A stretch of 64,000 nucleotides of DNA from assembly GCA_946811185.2 (NCBI GenBank), contig OX328105.1, positions 35,963,394 through 36,027,393 of the forward strand, in the 5' to 3' direction. Shown here piece after piece: positions 56,177-64,000 of this stretch. Numbering within the stretch: the stretch's first letter is position 1; each line of letters starts with the position of its first letter. The position numbers and the translations under genes were made by a program. Origin of the DNA: Hippopus hippopus. Lineage: Eukaryota; Mollusca; Bivalvia; Cardiida; Cardiidae. Under the pieces are notes generated by a model. That model worked only from the letters and a program-made list of their open reading frames with translations, did no database searches and was not told where the DNA came from.

Positions 56177-57452
56177 TACTCTTTTGCAGTGTTGAAATTC
56201 GTGAGGCCCGCTTCCCCGTTTTCTTTGTCAGGACTTGTCAGATTTACTATCTACCCATAATCTACTAAAAACAAAAGACATCAACACCATTTCTTCTGTT
56301 GACGATAGCGGCAATTGATGCCTCGGCAGCATTTAACGTTAGACCATGTTATTTTTCACAACATGGTCCTTGAATTGTTTAGTATCCAATGAGTCTTCAT
56401 TCATCAGAACTTTTAAAAGTGTGTGTGATTGTTTTCTTTCCTTTTTCGAAAAGGTGTAAATTCGTTTTGAATCACCTCACTGCATTCAAAGCGACTTCAC
56501 ACGTTTTCAAAAAGGTCATCGGAACGAACCGGATCGGACTTCATAAACGAATTGGACCGGGCCAGACCAGATCGGACTTAGTAACCGGATTAGACCGGAT
56601 TGAACCGGATTGGACTTCATAAACGGATTGGAAAACTTTCCTTCAAATTTATATGGATACGCCAAGTTTTATCTTTACCAAGGTCGCATATTCAATATTC
56701 TCAGGTATTCAGTACTTTCAGTGCTTTGGTTTTCTTTTATTTGCCTCTTTTCTTTACTGATGGTTTGCCAGCTATCGCCTTACTTTATTCACTAATGAAT
56801 CATATTATAAGATTGGTGAAATTATACAAATATAAATAGCCCCCTTTAAATAATTATGACCATTGCATCTGTTTTGCAATGAAATGATTTTTTTTTTGTC
56901 GAAACATAAAGATCGACGACAACGTGAGATAATATCATAAACCTTTCAATTATTTCAGATGTATTGCATATTCGTTTTGTATTGTCGATACGTTAATGAT
57001 AGTTGTCGGTGCAAAACCATTCAGCGGTTAACCAATGACATCATGTTTCCTACGCACGCGATAAAAAACATTTTATTGTACCGCTTGAGTACAGCATTAA
57101 TAATGCACAATAAACAACATAAATATTTAATATTTAAGTATGTCATTAAAATATTATCGGAATAGTATCAGCTTCGAGAGGATGTAAACACGTCATACTA
57201 ATGTAATCCCTATACCTTGGAATCCGTTTCTCTTACGACCCTTGAAGAGAAGAATGTTGAAGACAAAGATGTTGTAAAAGAAAACACTTCTGGTAAGCAG
57301 CGTTTTTTTTTTTTTTCTTTTCTTTTTCCAAAATCTATTTTAACTTTTCAGAGATAAAAATCACCGTTTCAACCACATTGTCTGAAATTGCTTTCACTAC
57401 GGAGTGGTCTATAGATTTTCCTGACATTGATACTGTTAATTACACGTAGTTA
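56177..57452. other. Unassigned; short GGATTGGAC-type repeat
   Basis: 56520-56632 repeats ACCGGATYGGACTTCATAAA and GGATTAGACCGGATTGAACC text. Poly(T) lies at 56888-56897 and 57304-57318. Nothing else was recognised. Confidence 0.5.
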
Positions 57453-57666
57453 TTAACCCTTGTCCTGCTGAATAACTGAACTTAAACTTTCAAGCCGGTA
57501 GTAAAAAACCCGAATAATGCTACTTCAAACTTATTTTTTTGGAGAAAAATATCTCCTTATCGGGCAGTGTAGATCCAAGATCAGACTGCACGTTTTGTGC
57601 AGTCTGATCTTGATCTACACTGTCCGCAAAAGGTCAGTAAGTCGCGCTTAGCAGCCTAAGGGTTAA
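57453..57666 (-). mobile_element. Family B MITE, full length
   Basis: TTAA at 57453-57456 and 57663-57666; hairpin loop GTTTT in place of GTTCT. Confidence 0.9.
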
Positions 57667-57825
57667 TCCTAAAAATATCTCATCATGCTTGTTGGCTTCG
57701 TTGTACATCAAAATCAGTCTGTGGCGAAAACACAGTCGAGTTACACATCTACTTTGTTCACTTTCTTTTGGGATAGTTCTCTTCGAAAATGCAATGTTTG
57801 AAAGCGTTTTACTCACCCAAAAAGT

Positions 57826-58088
57826 TGAGCCATGCTCTATGAAAAGAGGCCTTGATGCATCTGTACAATGTATCGAGCCAGATTAGCCTGCGCAGTCCGC
57901 GCAGATTGACCTGGGTTGAAACTTTTTGCTGGTGGTCAATTTTCGGCATGTAAAAGGACCAGTATACCTCATGATTAAGTTGGCTGTTATACAAAATAAA
58001 TTTTATGTATCCATAATTACGTGGTGACGCACATGGTATCATGCATCATGCAGATGCATTAAACGCCCTTTTGCCAGAGCCAGGCTCA
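57826..58088 (-). mobile_element. Family D palindrome
   Basis: TGAGCCATGCTCTATGAAAA start; stem CCTGCGCAGTCCGCGCAG; end TGCATTAAACGCCCTTTTGC then CAGAGCCAGGCTCA. Confidence 0.85.
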
Positions 58089-58107
58089 GTTGTTTTTATT
58101 CTACACT

Positions 58108-58342
58108 ATAACTGTTTACCAAACAAATCCGATCTTTGACCACTCCATGTGATAAGGCATCTGAAAATCTGAAAACACTTTGGGGGGAGGAACGCTACTA
58201 ACCAGTTTTTTCTCCTTTTCCCTACAGTGATTTCTACCCTTTCAAAGACAAATTACACTATTTTAAGCGGAAGTCTATCTGTCGTCTGCAATTGCTTGAA
58301 TTTTGATAAACCTTCAAAGTTTGTCCTTTGGTGAAGAGTTGA
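58108..58342 (+). mobile_element. Family A MITE, diverged
   Basis: CTGTTTACCAAACAAATCCG start; TAACCAGTTTTTTCTCCTTT; end TTTGTCCTTTGGTGAAGAGT. Confidence 0.75.
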
Positions 58343-58369
58343 GGGTGAACATTGTACCCAAGTTATTTG

Positions 58370-58581
58370 TTAACCCTTGTCATTCTAAATAAGTGAAATG
58401 AAACTTTCAAACCGATGGTAAAAACCCAAATTTTGCTGTTTCAAAGGTAAATTTTGGGAAAAGATATCTCCTTATCGGACAGTGTAGATCCAAGATCAGA
58501 CTGCACGTTCCGTGCAGTCTGATCTTGATCTACACTGTCCGCAAAAGGTCAGCGAGTCGCGTTTTGCAGTATAAAGGTTAA
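58370..58581 (-). mobile_element. Family B MITE, full length
   Basis: TTAA at 58370-58373 and 58578-58581. The stem is perfect with loop GTTCC. Confidence 0.9.
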
Positions 58582-58727
58582 CACATAACCACTTGCAATC
58601 CTTTCTTTGCGACTTGGAAAACGATCCATAAACGAGTGAAACAGCTGCTGTCCAGCAATACTGCAATTACTTTTGGTACTGGTTTTGATAATTATTCGTA
58701 TTTTAAATGCTAATTCATTTTATTATC

Positions 58728-59203
58728 ATATCCCCCGCCGAGGCGAGGCGAGGCGAGGCGAGGGAATATAGTTTTTGCGTTGTCCGTCCTTCCGTCCGTT
58801 CGTCCGGACAGATATCTTTTAAAATTCTTGACGAAAATTGATGAAACTTCATACGGTGCTCCTTAAGATAGTCCGCCGATATCTCTTTTTTTTTTTCATT
58901 TGATGCCGTATGATAGAAAAAGGGGGCTTGATGTATATTTCCATTATGGACCAATATCTCTTTAACTACTGGAAAACTTTTATGAAACTTCACATTTATA
59001 GCGTTACTGTTTATCGTAAGCCTCAGACAATCATTATGATTATCATTTTTTTTTTTTTATTTAATGAAATTCCATCTCATGGAAAAAGGGGGCTTAATGC
59101 ATAATTTTATTACAGACTAATGACAAAACGGCCACGTGTACATGCAAAACACAATACATCTTACATGTTTGTATCAAAAAAGATCTTTTTCGGCGGGGGA
59201 TAT
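58728..59203. mobile_element. Short-inverted-end element, 476 bp
   Basis: The ends ATATCCCCCGCCG (58728-58740) and CGGCGGGGGATAT (59191-59203) are perfect complements. A (GAGGC)n run follows the left end, then GTCCGTCCTTCCGTCCGTTC. Two internal segments (58912-58935 and 59080-59100) read AGAAAAAGGGGGCTTGATG and GGAAAAAGGGGGCTTAATGC, like the ends of family D. Confidence 0.7.
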
Positions 59204-59518
59204 CATTTCAACGAAATAACCTGTTTTTTCTTATCGCGCAATGATGATTTCAAACGCGTCTGCTGTAAATTCGTTTCTGTAATAAATATATTAATATAGA
59301 AAATACCTCTTTCTGATGTCTTTTAACAGCTTTACTCGTACCCAAGTTTCTCTCCTAGCACTTTCCTTTCAAATACATTCCTTCACCTAAAGGCACAATA
59401 GTGGCCAAATGTAAACAGGTCTGTGTATAATTGTAAATCTGTAAATAAAAGGTAAATTCCCTTCATACTATTTTAAAGTATTGTTAAGTATGACAAATTT
59501 TGTAAATGTGACTATCTA
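59204..59518. other. Unassigned
   Basis: Nothing was recognised. Confidence 0.4.
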
Positions 59519-59712
59519 TTAAACCTTAGGCTGCTAAACGCGACTCACTGACCCTTTGCGGACAGTGTAGATCAAAATCAGACTTCACAGAACGTGAAGT
59601 CTGATCTTGGATTAGCACTGTCCGATAAGGAGATATCTTTCCCAAAGAAATGGCTTTAAAATAGCAAAATTTGGGTCTTAAAACATCATAAAAAATATCT
59701 GTGTTTTATTAA
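59519..59712 (+). mobile_element. Family B MITE with altered but paired stem
   Basis: TTAAACCTTAGGCTGCTAAA start. The stem is CAGACTTCAC, loop AGAAC, GTGAAGTCTG: the usual G:C pair is replaced on both arms by T:A. The 3' end is truncated near TTTATTAA. Confidence 0.85.
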
Positions 59713-60654
59713 CAGATTTCTTTACATTTGGCCGCTACTGAGTCTTTAACTAACTTTAAGAATAAAGTTAACATAGCCCGTATAGAGACTGAAAAAAAAA
59801 GAAACGTGTCGAGAGCGCATATCGTTAGAGTTCTTGTACTAAGGGAGTGTAAAATGTCACATTTTTCACAGTAATGCCATTTACTGCCGTTATAACCACA
59901 ACTTATTCATGCAGCGACGACCTGTACAGATATTCAAATGTTCCATGTGTAGTGCTGACGAGATTCTTTCCCCGCCAGTGTCTCTTTTCCCTTGTTAAGA
60001 TCTGTCTGCACAAACTACAATCTGTAGAAAATGCTTGCGTAACTTTCGAAAGCATTGTGGCGAAATCAAAAATTCTCTAAGCGAGCGATGTTTAGTTTAT
60101 GTTCGTTATCCATACGTTTTCAAGACGTTTATACGGTTTTATGCTCATTTAAGACAGTGAGTTAAAGTCTTGGATAAATAGACTGAAACTAGTGTTGGAA
60201 ACTTACTAATTAAAATTACTAATTATTACTAATTTAAAAAAAAAGACGAAATGTATCGATAGACCAAGATCTCAAAACTTGAAAATCTATGTGGCAGTAT
60301 ATTTGGCACTATGTGGGACTCACTCTTCTATTCGTAATGCCGAGTATAAGAAAAAGCATGTAAGGTTTCCCTTGTCCCTCTCTACAGAATGCGAATGACC
60401 TGTATGTCATGACAAAAATGTCTACGAGACAGTTACCGTTTCGGATAATAACATAAAAACGGTTATTAATCAAGGAGCGTATAAAATCGCAGATTTCCCG
60501 TATAAATCGGAGACTAATCTATGCACAGCATAAAACAAACCATTCCTCCTGACACTACATTAATAATGCATACAGATGAATATTACACGCAGGATCGAGG
60601 TCACTGGACGAGTTGAATAACCAAAGTGTCACGTGGTATTCATTTCCCTTTGTC
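59713..60654. other. Unassigned
   Basis: Nothing was recognised. Confidence 0.4.
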
Positions 60655-60825
60655 AATAAATTTCCTATTTACGACCCTGAGGCAGAGGGTTTTTGAAAAC
60701 ATCTTGGAAAAAATGAGTTATGACTATTTTCTTATTTCAAACGGTGTTTCTCTTTTATCGCATGTCGTCTACAAATGCTTTCGGTATGAAAGAGTCTACA
60801 TTTTTCTTGTTTGGTTAAGACAGGC
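60655..60825 (+). mobile_element. Family A, diverged
   Basis: ACGACCCTGAGGCAGAGGGT then TTTTGAAAACATCTTGG; GTCGTCTACAAATGCTTTCG; end TTTCTTGTTTGGTTAAGA. The hairpin is largely lost. Confidence 0.65.
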
Positions 60826-61004
60826 AAGAGTGTTACATTCTTTTGTGCCGCTGCTCAACCGGAAGAGCATGGTTCATCGCCTTTAAAAAATGCCCCGTCG
60901 CAACGGGAAATGGTCAAATTTGTATTTCTCTGCAACATTTTTAGAATATCTATCAAATCACAAGGAAGCTTTACCCTTAAAGCGCCTTTTACAGCTTTAG
61001 TTCC

Positions 61005-61075
61005 CGAAGCAGCCAGGGAAGATCAAGATCAGACAGCTCTAAATGTACAATCTGGTCGTTGATCTGGTGTCCACT
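61005..61075 (+). mobile_element. Family B, diverged
   Basis: AAGATCAAGATCAGACAGCT and ACAATCTGGTCGTTGATCTG remain. Confidence 0.5.
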
Positions 61076-61107
61076 TTGCATACAGGACAAAATGCAACTT
61101 GAACCAT

Positions 61108-61143
<36 letters not shown>

Positions 61144-62124
61144 CTACTGCCGTATGAGCACAGAGACATGAGCATATGGTAAAGTTTCGACTTTCTGCTG
61201 CTGATCAATAATTACTCCCAGTGTACTTACAAGAAACGCCCACTAATCTCAGGCTGACTAGCCAAATCATATTTAGCATACTAACTACTATCACAGCGTA
61301 ATCTTCAATGTAAGCGGGTATATCCATCGCGGTCAATAGATAGAATTTAGGGCTTGATATGACATAATAAGTATACGGTAATTTACTTTTTTTGTGTCTA
61401 GAAACTGACTGAAGCTACGATCAGCATGATCACTTTAATTACCATGAGAAGATCTATACTCGAAAAATTGGCAGGATATTAGAATAATAACATTAATAAT
61501 TGGTCAATCGCTTTGTTTGACGTAGGCCATTGGGTAACTACAAATACTAACCACAAAACTGTGAGTTTTTACTTGCCTATTGAACAAAACTTTTTTGATG
61601 ACACTAAAAGAAGAGGAACTAATATTGCTTGCGATTGTTTATTTTCTGCAATGTGATCCATGTATACTGAAACGGTGCTATTTAGTTCCAGCAAAATGAA
61701 GAAGAAATAAAATACTATTAAAACAACATGCATTTCTAAATGAATTCAAACTAGAAGATATACGAAAACCCTTCTTTGAACTTTTCTCAGCACATGAGAG
61801 CTAAAAACAGGAAAGCAGGGTATTCTGTACTTAACGAATTCAAGCGGTTTCGGCGAGTAATTCTGAAAACAAATCCAACAATGAGGATCGAAGGTCAGGC
61901 TGGGCGCTCTGTCTTACCTAATCTTACATTGAAATATTCCAAAACGTATGGTCTCCTTGCTGTTTCGAATAGACGGATAATTTCTAGCAATGCAAAAGCA
62001 CCAGTCCTGTTGCACGTTCAAAAAGTTCAGGCCAGAACATATTCCTAAGTAATCGGATAATGTAGATCGGAGTCCATATACTTTAACGAATGGTCTATTC
62101 TTGCTCACCACTCCAAAAAATAGA
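61076..62124. other. Unassigned; (GA)n at 61110-61140
   Basis: Only the GA run was recognised. The 90-codon frame at 61776-62048 shows no motif. Confidence 0.45.
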
Positions 62125-62354
62125 TTCTTGACCGAACGACAAAATTCGAGACTAGACCAAATTCAAATCATTATGCAGACGACAATTCAAATGTTGCTCA
62201 AATGGTGAAGTTTGTCTTTGAATTGGTTGGAAGCATTGTGGGAAAGGGACACAATTCTTGTAACAAGCAATATTTTCCCTTTTCCAACTATGTTTTCTAT
62301 ATATAGTCCTTTTCTACCGGGTCGTTAGAATTCGGGATTGTTTGTTATAGGGTA
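62125..62354 (-). mobile_element. Family A MITE
   Basis: GACCGAACGACAAAATTCGA start; CACAATTCTTGTAACAAGCA hairpin; end GAATTCGGGATTGTTTGTTA then TAGGGTAAA. Confidence 0.8.
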
Positions 62355-62584
62355 AAATGAACGCTATAAAAAAAATACCAATACGTAGCTAAATACATAC
62401 AAAGAAAAATATGCATCCAACACCAGATACATTTTTACAACTTTCATTAACTCTTTAAATTGGTTTGTTTGTTCGTAAATTTGACGTTTCGAATACGCCA
62501 GAAATGAGTTACATTTATAGGTCTTCACATTCTACGGTGTAAATTCTACATTACGGGACAGACATGTATCCCTGATATGCCAGA

Positions 62585-62720
62585 AACCAGGGCCAGTATT
62601 CACCGTTGTTTAATGAATTTTCAGTCTTATTCTCAAGATTTTTCTAACTTTGAAAGGAACACAATTTCTGATTGCCTAGACAAAATGGTTTAACCAATCG
62701 TAGCCTGTGCTTATAAAGCT
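62585..62720 (+). mobile_element. Family F, left half only
   Basis: CCAGGGCCAGTATTCACCG to TCAGTCTTATTCTCAAG and ATGGTTTAACCAATCGTAGC. The right arm has been lost. Confidence 0.65.
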
Positions 62721-62815
62721 TGAGACTAGTCCATGCTAAAATGAGTTTGAGCTCAAACTTTAAGTCTCATTTATGCTTGTGACAGTTTGAAAATTGAAAA
62801 TGCAAAGTTTGATTC

Positions 62816-62885
62816 AATAGGCAGACACAAAGAATGGCTATAAAGGTCACAATAGGCAGACACAAGGATGGCTATAAAGGTCACA
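62816..62885 (+). repeat. Tandem duplication, about 34 bp x 2
   Basis: AATAGGCAGACACAAAGAAT then GGCTATAAAGGTCAC is immediately repeated with a one-base deletion. Confidence 0.9.
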
Positions 62886-63053
62886 AGCTACTCCATAAGG
62901 TATTTTGAATCAAATTATACAAATTAGAAATTTTATGCTCAGCAGAGTTGAGCATGAAAAACCCAGATATTGCTTTACTGTCTTAATTTAGGGTAAAATT
63001 GGGAATACAATTTGGAATGATAAGGTAATTTGAAACTGTATGAGAATACGAAT

Positions 63054-63252
63054 CCAGGGTCCGTATTAACCAACCATTCCTAAGAACATTGTTATTTTCC
63101 AAAATTTTCCAATTTTGAAAGTCCCATAACTTCTGAATGGTATAAACCATTTGGTTTAGCCAATTAGAAGCTGTGTTACTTCCAAATTTAGAAAATTCTT
63201 GATAATAAGACTGAGAACGTTCTTGAGAAAAGTTGGTGAATACGGACCCAGG
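63054..63252. mobile_element. Family F palindrome
   Basis: The left end CCAGGGTCCGTATTAACCAA and right end GGTGAATACGGACCCAGG are inverted. Pairing extends through the whole element with mismatches (TTCTTGAGAA, AAGACTGAGAACG, AATTTAGAAAATTCTTG). The centre lies near ACCATTTGGTTTAGCC. Confidence 0.85.
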
Positions 63253-63349
63253 TTTCATCATACTGTCTTTGGATTTCAAAAGCTTGAAACGTCATCTGCT
63301 TTCCCTCATATTAGCTGATTACCGTACTTTCCCACAATGTAGGTAACAG

Positions 63350-63660
63350 GAAATGCGAGGTTTTAATTTTCAATATACCGGTATGCATGCGAGAGTTATT
63401 ACAAGAGATACTGGTCGGCATCAATCAACCATCAGCCGATTTCTAATAAACACAAGAAACTGAAGAAGTTAAGGACCGTCAGAGCTCTGGAAGACCAATG
63501 GCTATACGTCGTGTGGAGGACACAGCTCTTCTTAAAATTCTCAGAAGACACAAGTTCTCGTCAAGTCGTGGCTTGAAGTGAGAAGGATTGCTGCATTGTC
63601 GAATTTGTGATAGAACAGCAAGGCATTGACCGAAATCAGATGGGTACCACTTCGAAAGAT
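63350..63660 (+). pseudogene. Tc1-like transposase N-terminal fragment
   Basis: One frame reads RVITRDTGRHQSTISRFLIN, a Tc1-type helix-turn-helix. After a one-base shift the next frame reads EEVKDRQSSGRPMAIRRVED and TALLKILRRHKFSSSRGLK, ending in TGA at 63579-63581. This is the usual linker (V.DR.RSGRP) and second DNA-binding helix region. Catalytic motifs were not found before the window ends. A family F piece lies downstream (63697-63813). The fragment is dead as it stands. The call rests on motif order. Confidence 0.6.
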
Positions 63661-63696
63661 TTAACTGACGTCATTTGTAAACACACAATCTGAAAT

Positions 63697-63813
63697 CAGG
63701 GTCCGTTTTCACCGATCATTCTTAAAAACCTTTTTCGTCTTATTCTCCGGAATTTTCTAAACCGGAAAGTAACAGAACTTCTGATTGGCTGAACTATCTG
63801 AGTACGGACCCAG
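63697..63813. mobile_element. Family F, internally deleted
   Basis: CAGGGTCCGTTTTCACCGAT left end, TTCTGATTGGCTGAACTATC, then GAGTACGGACCCAG right end. Most of the right arm is absent. Confidence 0.75.
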
Positions 63814-64000
63814 AACGAATAGCCTTGTATCAGTCACCACATGGTTATGATTTTCAGAGTAATTTATTGGCTGATGGTCCGCTGGACGAACGAAAAGCAA
63901 ATGTTACAGTTCATGACTGATATCAGACCTCGAGTTTGCTGACGTAGAAGTACTGCATACGATCACAGAAACATCTTGGAGGAAGTACCGTTTGGTCCTG
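63814..64000. other. Unassigned
   Basis: This may continue the Tc1 relic, but I could not confirm any motif. Confidence 0.3.

Overview
The window looks like repeat-rich, AT-rich, non-coding DNA from an animal nuclear genome. It has no bacterial-style gene organisation. It holds tRNA-derived SINEs, mariner and Tc1 elements, a non-LTR retrotransposon relic and many short palindromic elements (MITEs). The mix resembles bivalve molluscs, perhaps a venerid clam; this is recognition of repeat style, not a database result. I see no convincing complete host gene. The only intact protein-coding gene is a mariner transposase at 40446-41519. One possible host exon lies at 33122-33329 (minus strand) and is unidentified.

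Layout. 1-3.1 kb: a decayed Tc1 transposase interrupted by a SINE, a reverse-transcriptase fragment and a tandemly duplicated repeat. 3.3-6.7 kb: an element with inverted arms of about 0.5 kb and a 5-bp flanking repeat. 6.9-7.8 kb: two minisatellites. 8.4-12.5 kb: a diverged tandem array split by a 2.3-kb insertion and by a SINE. 13-24 kb: scattered MITEs, a 1.8-kb foldback element and a Tc1 relic. 24.7-36 kb: SINEs, two palindromic elements and a dense cluster of MITE families A, B and D, several nested in one another. 36-48 kb: a 27-bp minisatellite, the intact mariner and more MITEs. 48.5-52.5 kb: two family C palindromes around a Tc1 element with two nonsense codons. 53.7-54.7 kb: a 42-bp pyrimidine-rich minisatellite. 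54.7-64 kb: more A, B and D copies, a fourth palindrome family and a Tc1 fragment.

Names used here for the repeat families. A: about 225 bp, begins TTAACCCTTTACC and has a central hairpin ending in AGCATTTTCTCC. B: about 212 bp, begins TTAACCCTTAGGCTGCTAA and has a central hairpin with stem GATCAGACTGCAC. C: about 220 bp, ends in TGGCCTGCAACACGCGAAAA. D: about 220-265 bp, ends in GAGCCATGCTCTGGCAAAAG. E: diverged tandem units containing TGACCTTGACCTTGAG. F: about 200 bp, ends in CAGGGTCCGTATTCACC. 'Forward' means the orientation just given.

The main result is internal evidence that A and B insert at TTAA. Four nested insertions (A in D, A in B, B in A, B in B) each leave a TTAA on both sides, and removing the insert restores the host repeat. 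With CCCT termini this fits mobilisation by a piggyBac-type transposase, which is not encoded in the window. Families B, C and D also share a related central hairpin whose differences are base-pair compensated. No cellular pathway or operon-like system is visible. Boundaries marked approximate were set by eye against other copies in the window.
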